Below, piece by piece: positions 6,640 through 14,212 of a DNA stretch of 64,000 bases. The DNA lies in NCBI GenBank assembly GCA_025455885.1, contig JALOLR010000001.1, forward strand, positions 71,441 to 135,440, read 5' to 3'. Numbering within the stretch: the stretch's first letter is position 1; each line of letters opens with the position of its first letter. Under the pieces are notes generated by a model. That model saw nothing but the letters and a program-made list of their open reading frames with translations. It was not told the DNA's origin and searched no databases. A program made the translations under genes and the position numbers. This stretch comes from Acidimicrobiales bacterium (GTDB lineage Bacteria > Actinomycetota > Acidimicrobiia > Acidimicrobiales > Acidimicrobilacustridaceae).

Positions 6640-8688
6640 ATGGCCCTCCCCGCACCGCATCCCCGTCGGTCGTCGCCGCGCCGGACCGCGCCGCGGCGCG
6701 CCGTGACGGCCGTGCTGGCCGTGGTGGCCGCCGTCCTCTCCGTCACCGGGGTGGCCGCGCCGGCGGGGGCGCTGCTCACGGGCATCGACGTCGCCAGCCA
6801 CCAGCACCCGGGTGGCGCGGCGATCAACTGGTCGCAGGTGCGCGCCGCCGGGCACTCCTTCGCCTTCGTGAAGGCGACCGAGGGCACCACCTACCGCAAC
6901 CCCTACTACGGCACGGACTTCGCCGGCGCCGCCGCCGTCGGGCTCTTCCGGGGCGCGTACCACTACGCCCGCCCCGCCTACCCGCTGTCGACGGCGGTCG
7001 ACCAGGCCCGCTACTTCGTGGCCACCACCGGCAGCCTCGGCGGGCCCCTCGACCTGCCGGGGGTGCTCGACCTCGAGGAGACCGGTGGCCTCGCCCGGGC
7101 CGACCTCGCCCAGTGGGCCCGGCTGTGGCTGGCCGAGGTGGAACGCCTCACCGGCCGGCCGCCGATCGTCTACACCGGCTACTACTTCTGGCGTGACGCG
7201 GTGGGCAACCCGACCGACATCGGTGCCCGGTACCGCCTGTGGCTGCCCAGCTACCCGACCGACCCCAACTCGACCACGTTCCGCCCCCTCGTCCCGGCCG
7301 GATGGGCCACCTGGACCTTCTGGCAGTACACGTCGTCCGGTCGGGTGCCGGGCATCGTCGGCGACGTCGACCTGAACCGGTACTGCTGCGACCCCGCCGG
7401 CCTGGCCGGCCTGGCCGGCAACGGCGCCGGGGCGGGCAACCCGTTCGGGAACCTCGAGGCGGCGACCCGCCTGCCCGCGGGCGTCGCGGTGAGCGGCTGG
7501 GCCATCGACCCGGACACGACCGGCCCCGTGGACGTCCACGTCTGGGCCGACGGCCGTTACGCCGGGCGTCTGGTCGCCGACGTCGACCGACCCGACGTCG
7601 GCAACGCCTACCCGGGCTTCGGGCCCCGCCACGGCTTCAACGGCAGCGTCCCCGTGCCGCCCGGGACGAGCCAGGTGTGCGTCTACGCCATCAACGTCGG
7701 CTCCGGTTCGGTGAACCCGGGGCTCGGATGCGCCCGCGTCGCCGGCAACCCGATCGGCAACCTCGAGGGGGCGGCGGTCACCGCCGACGGCAACGTCGTC
7801 GCCAGCGGATGGGCGCTCGACGCCGACACGCCCGACCCGATCGACGTCCACGTCTACGTGTCCGGCCGGTGGGGCCAGTCCGTGCGGACCCTCTCGGTGC
7901 GCGACGACGTGCGCGCCGCCTATCCGGGCGCCGGGGCGACGCAGGGCTGGTCGGCATCGTTCCCGGGGCTCCCCGCGGGAGCCCACTCGGTGTGCGCCTA
8001 CGCCATCAACGTGGGGCCAGGCACCACGAACCCCCTGCTCGGCTGTCGGAACGTCGTGGTGCCGGTCGTCAACCCGATCGGGGCCGTGGACGGCGCGACC
8101 GTCGGCCTCGGTGCGGCCCGGATCCGGGGCTGGGCGCTCGACTTCGGCACCCCCGGGCCGATCGGCGTGCACATCTACGCCAACGGCGCGTTCCGGCGTT
8201 CCGTCGTGGCGGATCGGGTGCGCGACGACATCGGGCGGTTCTTCGGCGTCGACTCGCGCAAGGGCTTCGACGAGACGCTCGACCTCCCGAGCGGCAGGAC
8301 CACCCTGTGCGCCTACGGGATCAACGTGGGTGCGGGCGACACCAACACGCTGCTCGGTTGCCGGGTGGTCGACGTCGGGGCGAACCCGGTCGGCAACCTC
8401 GAGGCGGTCACCAGGGCGGGTGACGCGGTCACCGTGAGCGGCTGGGTGATCGACCCGGACACGTCCGGCCCGATCGACGTGCACGTCTACGTCGACGCCG
8501 GATGGGGCGGGCTGACGGCGGCCGGCCTGACGAGACCGGACGTGGGTGCGGTGTACCCGAGGTACGGGCCCGACCACGGCTTCTCGCTCCGGATCCCCGT
8601 GGCGCCCGGGCCGCGGCGGGTGTGCGTCTACGCCATCAACGCTGGCCCGGGCAGCGACAACCCCCTCCTCGGCTGTCGCACGGTCTGA
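6640..8688 (+). CDS. secreted GH25 muramidase (lysozyme) with four C-terminal repeats
   Basis: Hydrolyses the beta-1,4 bond between MurNAc and GlcNAc in peptidoglycan. The N-terminus is a basic region plus hydrophobic signal segment (AVTAVLAVVAAVLSVTGVAA) with a probable cut near AGA-LL. The GH25 domain spans about residues 47-250. It starts with GIDVASHQ (Asp50) and carries the VLDLEE motif (Asp144, Glu146) expected for the catalytic acid pair, then ends in a WQYTSSG...DVDLNRY motif. Residues 267-682 are four copies of the repeat also found in the lipoprotein at 3072. The ATG at 6640 is preferred; a GTG at 6589 is in frame and would add 17 residues to an already long n-region. Placement between rmlA and rmlC suggests a role in remodelling a rhamnose-containing wall. 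Confidence 0.92.
   Translation: MALPAPHPRRSSPRRTAPRRAVTAVLAVVAAVLSVTGVAAPAGALLTGIDVASHQHPGGAAINWSQVRAAGHSFAFVKATEGTTYRNPYYGTDFAGAAAVGLFRGAYHYARPAYPLSTAVDQARYFVATTGSLGGPLDLPGVLDLEETGGLARADLAQWARLWLAEVERLTGRPPIVYTGYYFWRDAVGNPTDIGARYRLWLPSYPTDPNSTTFRPLVPAGWATWTFWQYTSSGRVPGIVGDVDLNRYCCDPAGLAGLAGNGAGAGNPFGNLEAATRLPAGVAVSGWAIDPDTTGPVDVHVWADGRYAGRLVADVDRPDVGNAYPGFGPRHGFNGSVPVPPGTSQVCVYAINVGSGSVNPGLGCARVAGNPIGNLEGAAVTADGNVVASGWALDADTPDPIDVHVYVSGRWGQSVRTLSVRDDVRAAYPGAGATQGWSASFPGLPAGAHSVCAYAINVGPGTTNPLLGCRNVVVPVVNPIGAVDGATVGLGAARIRGWALDFGTPGPIGVHIYANGAFRRSVVADRVRDDIGRFFGVDSRKGFDETLDLPSGRTTLCAYGINVGAGDTNTLLGCRVVDVGANPVGNLEAVTRAGDAVTVSGWVIDPDTSGPIDVHVYVDAGWGGLTAAGLTRPDVGAVYPRYGPDHGFSLRIPVAPGPRRVCVYAINAGPGSDNPLLGCRTV
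7438..8685 (+). repeat. four in-frame protein repeats in the muramidase
   Basis: Units at 7438-7746, 7747-8070, 8071-8382 and 8383-8685 match the repeat of the lipoprotein at 3072: NP(I/V/F)G start, GWA(I/L)DPDT core, RPDV...YPG(Y/F)GP and VC(A/V)YAIN...LGC end. The third copy is the most divergent (GWALDFGT). Confidence 0.85.
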
Positions 8689-8726
8689 GCGCACGACCGG
8701 TCGCCCGGCTCGTTTCGGACCGCGGA

Positions 8727-8732
8727 TAGCCT
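8727..8732 (+). promoter_or_regulatory. candidate -10 hexamer (TAGCCT) before rmlC
   Basis: TAGCCT is the same hexamer seen before five other genes in the window. It would give a leader of about 28 bases that includes an AGAGGG ribosome binding site (8751-8756) ahead of the GTG at 8767. Confidence 0.4.
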
Positions 8733-8766
8733 CGCCGGGCCGACCGATCGAGAGGGCCGACTCCCA

Positions 8767-9333
8767 GTGGCGACCGTCCAAGCGTCCGAGACCATCCACG
8801 GCGTGTACGTCGTCGACCCCGTCGTCCACGGCGACGAGCGGGGCTTCTTCGTCGAGACCTACCGACGGGAGTGGTTCCCCCAGGGCCGCGAGATGATCCA
8901 GGGCAACCGGGGCGACCGTCAGGCGGGGGCGGTGGTGGGGTTGCACTACCACCTCCACCAGGCCGACTACTGGTACGTGCCCTACGGGACGGCCCGGGTC
9001 GTGCTGCACGACCTGCGCACCGGGTCGCCCACCGACGGCGCCACCCTGTGCCTCGACCTCGGCGTGCAGCCCGACGGCACCAACCCCCACCGGGGCGTCT
9101 TCATCCCCCCCGGCGTCGCCCACGGGTTCGCGGCCCTGACCGACATGACCATCACGTACCTCGTCGACGGCTACTACAACGCCACCGACGAGCTGGGGGT
9201 GGCGTGGGACGACCCGGCCGTCGACGCCGACTGGGGGGTCAGCGACCCGATCCTCTCCGCCCGCGACCAGGCCAACCCGCGTCGTGCCGACATCGCGCCG
9301 CAGTGGCAGCCCCATCTCGGGCTCCGTCCCTGA
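8767..9333 (+). CDS. rmlC: dTDP-4-dehydrorhamnose 3,5-epimerase family protein
   Basis: Third step of dTDP-L-rhamnose synthesis: epimerises the 4-keto sugar at C3 and C5. The 188-residue protein shows the cupin features of RmlC: DERGFFVETYR near the N-terminus, the His motif GLHYHLHQADYW in the active site, and FIPPGVAHGF in the C-terminal half. It is followed at 33 bases by rmlB and then rmlD, which supports the pathway role. GTG start with AGAGGG upstream. Some relatives catalyse only 3-epimerisation; context makes full RmlC function most likely. Confidence 0.9.
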   Translation: MATVQASETIHGVYVVDPVVHGDERGFFVETYRREWFPQGREMIQGNRGDRQAGAVVGLHYHLHQADYWYVPYGTARVVLHDLRTGSPTDGATLCLDLGVQPDGTNPHRGVFIPPGVAHGFAALTDMTITYLVDGYYNATDELGVAWDDPAVDADWGVSDPILSARDQANPRRADIAPQWQPHLGLRP

Positions 9334-9366
9334 TCCGCCCGCGACGACGAGAAGGTCTCCCGTTCA

Positions 9367-10323
9367 ATGAAGCTCCTCGTGACCGGCGGTGCCGGGTTCA
9401 TCGGATCCAACTACGTCCGCCACGTGCTGGCCACCACCGACGACGAGGTCACCGTCTACGACGCCCTCACCTACGCCGGCAACCTCTCGAGCCTCGCCGA
9501 CGTGGCCGACGACCCCCGTTACCGGTTCGTGCAGGGCGACATCTGCGACCGCGACGCCGTCGCGGCGGCGATGGCCGGGCACGACGCCGTCGTCCACTTC
9601 GCCGCCGAGAGCCACGTCGACCGCTCCATCGTCGACCCGGACACCTTCGTTCGCACCAACTGCCTCGGCACGAACGTGATGTGCGACGTCGCCCGCCACA
9701 TCGGGGTCGAGCGCTTCCTGCACATCTCCACCGACGAGGTCTACGGGTCCGTCGAGGAGGGCTCGTCGCTCGAGTCCGATCCGCTCGAGCCCCGCTCGCC
9801 CTACTCGGCCTCCAAGGCGGGCTCGGACCTGATCGCCCTCTCCTACCTCGAGACCTACGACCTGCCGGTGCTCGTCACCCGCTCGTCGAACAACTTCGGG
9901 CCCTACCAGTTCCCCGAGAAGGTCATCCCCCTGTTCGTCACCAACCTCCTCGACGGCGCCAAGGTGCCGCTGTACGGCGACGGGCTCAACATCCGCGACT
10001 GGATCCACGTCACCGACAACTGCACCGGCGTCGACCTCGTGCTGCGCCGCGGCGCCGTCGGCGAGATCTACAACATCGGCGGGGGGAACGAGACCACCAA
10101 CCGCGACCTCACCGAGAAGGTGCTGTCGCTGTGCGGCGCCGGCGAGGAGATGATCGAGTACGTCGCCGACCGCCTCGGGCACGACCGGCGCTACTCGGTC
10201 GACTGCACGAAGGCGCGGGCGCTCGGGTGGTCGCCCGCCGGCAGTCTCGACGACGCGCTGGCGGCCACGGTCGACTGGTACCGGTCGAACCGCGCCTGGT
10301 GGGAACCGTTGAAGCGGGCCTGA
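9367..10323 (+). CDS. rmlB: dTDP-glucose 4,6-dehydratase
   Basis: Second step of dTDP-L-rhamnose synthesis: oxidises C4, removes water across C5-C6 and returns hydride, using bound NAD. It is a 318-residue extended SDR with GGAGFIGSNYV at the N-terminus, AAESHVDRSI, the STDEVYGS motif containing the dehydratase Asp-Glu pair, and the YSASKAGSD catalytic Tyr/Lys motif. The C-terminal substrate region has DRLGHDRRY. ATG start with a GAGAAGG ribosome binding site. It lies four bases before rmlD, so the two are cotranscribed. Confidence 0.95.
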   Translation: MKLLVTGGAGFIGSNYVRHVLATTDDEVTVYDALTYAGNLSSLADVADDPRYRFVQGDICDRDAVAAAMAGHDAVVHFAAESHVDRSIVDPDTFVRTNCLGTNVMCDVARHIGVERFLHISTDEVYGSVEEGSSLESDPLEPRSPYSASKAGSDLIALSYLETYDLPVLVTRSSNNFGPYQFPEKVIPLFVTNLLDGAKVPLYGDGLNIRDWIHVTDNCTGVDLVLRRGAVGEIYNIGGGNETTNRDLTEKVLSLCGAGEEMIEYVADRLGHDRRYSVDCTKARALGWSPAGSLDDALAATVDWYRSNRAWWEPLKRA

Positions 10324-10327
10324 TCCG

Positions 10328-11179
10328 GTGCGAGTACTGATCACGGGCGCCAACGGACAGGTCGGCACCGAGCTCGTCGCGGCCTTCGGCGCACCCGGCC
10401 ACCACGAGGTGGTGGGCGCCGACCGAACCGCCCTCGACGTGACCGACCGCGACGCGGTGCTGGGCGCGATCACCTCCCTGCGGCCCGACGTCGTCGTCCA
10501 CCCCGCGGCGTGGACCGCCGTCGACGCCTGCGAGGGAGATCCCGACCGCGCCTACCTGGTGAACGCCCTGGGCGCCCGCCACGTCGCCGAGGCGGCCCGG
10601 CTGGTCGGCGCCCGGGTCTGCTACGTCTCCACCGACTACGTGTTCGACGGCACGAAGCCCGAGCCGTACCACGAGTGGGACGAGCCCTCCCCGGCGTCGG
10701 TGTACGGCGCGTCCAAGCTGGCCGGCGAGCGCGAGCTCGACTCCGGCTCCACGGTGGTGCGGACCTCGTGGGTGTGCGGCCACCACGGCGCCAACATGGT
10801 CAAGACGATCCTGCGCCTCGCCGCCGAGCACGACACGCTGAGCTTCGTCGACGACCAGCGTGGCCACCCGACCTTCGCCGACGACCTCGCCGCGGCGATC
10901 GTCCGCCTCGTCGTCGACCGTCGCCCGGGCACCTTCCACGTGACCAACCAGGGGGCGGTCAGCTGGTACGAGTTCGCTCGCGAGGTGCTCCTCGCCGCCG
11001 GCGCGGATCCGGACCGGGTGAGACCGGTGGCCACCGCCGACCTGCAACCCCCGCGCCCCGCCCCGCGACCGGCCAACTCGGTGCTCGACAACGCGGCCCT
11101 GCGGCTCTCGGGTCTGCCCGCCCTCGACGACTTCCGCGTGCCGCTCGCTCGTCTCGTCACCCGGCTCCTCGAGGGCTGA
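10328..11179 (+). CDS. rmlD: dTDP-4-dehydrorhamnose reductase
   Basis: Final step to dTDP-L-rhamnose: reduces the C4 ketone with NAD(P)H. The 283-residue SDR has GANGQVGTEL at the N-terminus, the VNALGARHVAEAA helix, STDYVFDG, and the YGASKLAGE catalytic motif, all typical of RmlD. It starts four bases after rmlB. Its TGA is followed by four bases and then the probable CTG start of the next glycosyltransferase in the same frame, so a GAGGG at 11171-11175 inside the rmlD end serves that gene. Confidence 0.94.
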   Translation: MRVLITGANGQVGTELVAAFGAPGHHEVVGADRTALDVTDRDAVLGAITSLRPDVVVHPAAWTAVDACEGDPDRAYLVNALGARHVAEAARLVGARVCYVSTDYVFDGTKPEPYHEWDEPSPASVYGASKLAGERELDSGSTVVRTSWVCGHHGANMVKTILRLAAEHDTLSFVDDQRGHPTFADDLAAAIVRLVVDRRPGTFHVTNQGAVSWYEFAREVLLAAGADPDRVRPVATADLQPPRPAPRPANSVLDNAALRLSGLPALDDFRVPLARLVTRLLEG

Positions 11180-11185
11180 GCGCTG
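11171..11185 (+). promoter_or_regulatory. ribosome binding site that selects a CTG start codon
   Basis: GAGGG (11171-11175) precedes CTG (11183-11185) by seven bases. Between the rmlD stop (11177-11179) and the conserved glycosyltransferase N-terminus no ATG, GTG or TTG occurs in frame, so CTG is the only near-cognate start that keeps the complete domain. Confidence 0.6.
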
Positions 11186-12571
11186 GCCGGCGAGCACGAC
11201 GGTGCCGGAGCCGGGTCGACCCCCTCGGCGCCCGTCGAGCCCTCGGTCCGCGTCGTCGTCCTCAACTGGAACGGCGCTGAGCTCACCCTGCGGTGTCTGG
11301 AGCACCTCCGCCGCCTCGACTGGCCCGCGGAGCGCCTGCACGTCGTCGTCGTCGACAACGCGTCGACCGACGACAGCGTGGCGGCGATCGAGGCCCGCTT
11401 CCCCGAGGTCGAGATCCGCCGAAACGACCACAACGGCGGCTTCCCGGCCAACAACCTCGCCCTCGTCGACCTCGACGGCGTCGACTACGTCGGCCTGATC
11501 AACAACGACGCGTTCGTGGAGCCGGGATGGTTGCGCCCGTTGGTCGCCACCCTGGAGGCCGCCCCCGAGCTGGGGGCCGCGGCGTCGAAGCTCGTGCTGG
11601 CCCCCGGGTTCGTCGACCTCGGCATCCGCACCGAGGGGTTCGTGCCCGGGGGTGCCGACCCCCGTGAGCTCGGCGTCATGGTCCGCGACGTGCGCGTCGA
11701 CGGCGCATCGGTGTTCGACGACGCGCACTTCGCCAGCGGCGGATGGGGCCTCGAGCACGATCGTGACGGGCCGTTCCAGTGGACCTCGTGCGACGCGGTG
11801 CTGCGCGTGCCGGTCCCCGAGGGGGCGACGTCGCCGATCCCCGTGGAGCTCGTCCTCCAGGCGCCGCGCCGGACCGAGGTGCGGCTCGACGGCGGCGCCG
11901 GCACCTACCTCGTCGAGCTCGACCGCCGCCCGGCGACGGCCGCCGTCACCGTCGCCGGCGAGCCCTACGACGTGGTGAACAACGTGGGTTCGGTGGTGTT
12001 CACCGACGGCGCCGGCGCCGATCGCGGGTGGCTCGACCGGGACGACGGCCAGTACGACGAGCCCGCGGAGGTGTTCGCCTGGTGCGGCGGGAGCGTGCTG
12101 TTCCGGCCCGACTACCTCCGCGACGTCGGGCTGTTCGACGAGCACTTCTTCCTCTACTACGAGGACACCGACCTGTCGTGGCGAGGCCGGCTCCGGGGGT
12201 GGGGGTACCGGACGGCTCCCGCCTCGGTCGCCCGGCACCTGCACGCGGCCACCTCGGGGGAGGGCTCCCCGGTCTTCGCGCACCATGTCGAGCGGAACCG
12301 CCTGCTGATGCTGGTGAAGAACGCCCCGGCCCGCATGGCGGCCCGCGAGGTCGTGCGCTTCGTGCTCGTCACCGGCTCCTACGCCCGTCGCGACGTCCTC
12401 CGGCCCCTCCTGCGCGGCCGGCGACCCCGGGGGACGGTCGTGCGTCGCCGGATGGGCTCCTTCGTCGACTTCCTCAGACTGTTGCCGGCGATGCTCGCGG
12501 CGCGCCGTCGGGCCCGGTCCCGGTCGCGCCTGTCCGACGACGAGGTCGCCACGTGGTTGGTGCGCCGGTGA
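11183..12571 (+). CDS. family 2 glycosyltransferase with beta-rich insert (probable CTG start)
   Basis: Transfers a sugar, perhaps rhamnose given its operon, onto a cell-surface glycan from the cytoplasmic side. Predicted length is 462 residues. The GT-A part has VRVVVLNWNGAELTLRCLEHL and VVVVDNASTDDS near the N-terminus and the divalent-ion motif INNDAFVEPGW, then resumes with EVFAWCGGSVLFRPDYL and DEHFFLYYEDTDLSWR. Between them (about residues 190-290) lies a beta-sandwich-like insert containing VNNVGSVV and ADRGWLDRDDGQYDEP. The start is unusual: the first in-frame ATG/GTG/TTG (a GTG at 11378) would delete the donor-binding fold, whereas CTG 11183 keeps it and has a good ribosome binding site. 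Its stop overlaps the next gene as GTGA. Confidence 0.85.
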   Translation: MAGEHDGAGAGSTPSAPVEPSVRVVVLNWNGAELTLRCLEHLRRLDWPAERLHVVVVDNASTDDSVAAIEARFPEVEIRRNDHNGGFPANNLALVDLDGVDYVGLINNDAFVEPGWLRPLVATLEAAPELGAAASKLVLAPGFVDLGIRTEGFVPGGADPRELGVMVRDVRVDGASVFDDAHFASGGWGLEHDRDGPFQWTSCDAVLRVPVPEGATSPIPVELVLQAPRRTEVRLDGGAGTYLVELDRRPATAAVTVAGEPYDVVNNVGSVVFTDGAGADRGWLDRDDGQYDEPAEVFAWCGGSVLFRPDYLRDVGLFDEHFFLYYEDTDLSWRGRLRGWGYRTAPASVARHLHAATSGEGSPVFAHHVERNRLLMLVKNAPARMAAREVVRFVLVTGSYARRDVLRPLLRGRRPRGTVVRRRMGSFVDFLRLLPAMLAARRRARSRSRLSDDEVATWLVRR

Positions 12572-14175
12572 GCACCCCGGGGGCTGCGAACCCTCGGACG
12601 GAGCGGTCCACGGTGGCCGTCTTCGACGCCTTCTGGGGCACCGCCGGGGGCGGCGAGGCCTACGCCGCCGGGGTCGCCGAGGCGCTCAGCCGCCACCACG
12701 ACGTGACCCTGCTCGCCAACGAGCCGGTCGACACCGCCTGGTTGGGGGAGCGTCTCGCCGCCGACCTGTCCGGGGTGACGGTCACCGTCGTCGATCCCAC
12801 CGTGCCCCTTGTTGCGTCGAGCGCGGGCTACGACCTGTTGGTGAACCTCTCCTACCGCGACCACGGGGAGAACGGTGCGACGAGGGGCATCTACGTCGTG
12901 CACTTCCCCGACCGACCCGGGGCCGATCGGGTCGGCTGGCAGCGGGCGGTGAACGCCCTCGGTCGCCCCTTGCGACGGCGGCCGTCCGCCGTCGAGCCCG
13001 TCCGGGGGTTCCACCGGCCCGACGTCGTCCGGTGGCAGGAGGTCCGCTGGACCGACGGCCACGGGGTCCTGAAGGTGCGTCCGCCGGTGGGGCCCGGCGA
13101 CGTGCTCGAGCTCTGGTTCGGGCGCTTCGTGCCGGGCGGGGCCGAACGACGGATCCGGGTCACCGTCGACGGGGCGACCGCCGCCGAGGCGATCCTGGCC
13201 CCTCCCCGTTCCCGGCTCGAGGTCGTGGAGCCGCTGCGGGTGGTCGTGGACGTTCCCCCCGGACCCGACGAGGTGCTCGTCGGGATCGAGAGCGAGAGCG
13301 CGGTGGCCCACGACGTGATCGGCAACGGCGATCGACGCCGTCTCGGGGTCCCGTTGGTCGCCGCCACCACCCGGCGGGGTCCGGCCCGCTTCCTCGGGGC
13401 CCGGGCGTCGTTGCTCACCGCCGAGCCGCCGACGACCGGGTGGCTCGACTCCTACGACCTGGTCGTGGCCAATTCCCCGTTCACCCGACGGTGGATCGAC
13501 CGGTGGTGGCGGCGTCCGAGCGTGGTCCTCGAACCGCCGGTCCGGCTGCGCTCGCCCGGTCCGAAGGACGACGTCATCTTGTCGGTCGGTCGGTTCTTCG
13601 CCCCGGGGCGAGGCCATGCCAAGAAGCAGCTCGAGATGGTCCAGGCCTTCGCGACGCTGTGCCGCGCCGGTGTCGCCGACGGCTGGTCGCTCCACCTCGT
13701 GGGCGGCTGCGACACCGCCGACCGCGACTACCTCGCCTCGGTGCGCGCCGCCGCACGGGACCTGCCGGTGGAGCTCCACGTCGACGCCACCGGTGACGAG
13801 CTCGACGGGCTCTACCGGCGAGCGGCCGTGTACTGGCACGCCACCGGCCTGGGGGAGGACGTGGACGCCGACCCCGTCCGCGCCGAGCACTTCGGCATCA
13901 CGACGGTCGAGGCGATGTCGGCGGGCGCGGTGCCGGTGGTGATGGCCGCCGGCGGCCAGCCCGACATCGTCCGTGACGGCGTCGACGGCTTCGTCTTCCA
14001 CGACCTCGACGGCCTCGTGGCCCGCACCGCCGAGCTCCTCGGCGATCCGGTCCGACGCGGCGAGCTCTCCGCGGCGGCCGTGGCGCGGGCCCGGCCCTAC
14101 GGGTTCGACCGGTTCTCCGCGCGGCTCTCGACCGTGGTGGCGGGGCTCATCGGCGACGGGCCGGGCGCCGCGTAA
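12568..14175 (+). CDS. GT-B glycosyltransferase (family 4-like) with N-terminal beta-rich insert
   Basis: Predicted 535-residue glycosyltransferase. The N-terminal Rossmann half has VAVFDAFWGTAGGGEAYAAG, then residues about 150-265 form a beta-rich insert (VRWTDGHGVLKV, VLELWFGRF, IRVTVDG) resembling the insert of the preceding gene. The C-terminal half has ILSVGRFFAPGRGHAKKQ and the family 4 E-x7-E motif EHFGITTVE (Glu440, Glu448) followed by AMSAGAVPVV. GTG start overlaps the preceding stop by four bases. The pair probably acts one after the other on the same glycan. The sugar used is unknown. Confidence 0.87.
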   Translation: MSTPGAANPRTERSTVAVFDAFWGTAGGGEAYAAGVAEALSRHHDVTLLANEPVDTAWLGERLAADLSGVTVTVVDPTVPLVASSAGYDLLVNLSYRDHGENGATRGIYVVHFPDRPGADRVGWQRAVNALGRPLRRRPSAVEPVRGFHRPDVVRWQEVRWTDGHGVLKVRPPVGPGDVLELWFGRFVPGGAERRIRVTVDGATAAEAILAPPRSRLEVVEPLRVVVDVPPGPDEVLVGIESESAVAHDVIGNGDRRRLGVPLVAATTRRGPARFLGARASLLTAEPPTTGWLDSYDLVVANSPFTRRWIDRWWRRPSVVLEPPVRLRSPGPKDDVILSVGRFFAPGRGHAKKQLEMVQAFATLCRAGVADGWSLHLVGGCDTADRDYLASVRAAARDLPVELHVDATGDELDGLYRRAAVYWHATGLGEDVDADPVRAEHFGITTVEAMSAGAVPVVMAAGGQPDIVRDGVDGFVFHDLDGLVARTAELLGDPVRRGELSAAAVARARPYGFDRFSARLSTVVAGLIGDGPGAA

Positions 14176-14178
14176 GGT
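14173..14178 (+). promoter_or_regulatory. candidate -10 (TAAGGT) overlapping a TAA stop codon
   Basis: TAAGGT begins with the stop codon of the preceding glycosyltransferase gene. It would give a leader of about 28 bases with GAAGGG (14201-14206) before the GTG at 14213. Confidence 0.3.
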
Positions 14179-14212
14179 GGCGAGCGCTGTCGGCGCCGGG
14201 GAAGGGCCACGT

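Noticed and set aside
4104-8685. Regular roughly 300-bp repeats considered as a CRISPR-like or mobile array
   Set aside because: They are in-frame protein repeats with diverged DNA and no spacers or terminal inverted repeats.
1520-9315. Very long open frames on the minus strand (594, 1164 and 996 codons) opposite the ThiF, lipoprotein, rmlA and muramidase genes
   Set aside because: They are shadows of GC-rich coding sequence: low complexity (Val/Gly/Asp/Arg-rich), no recognisable domain, and the plus-strand genes are certain.
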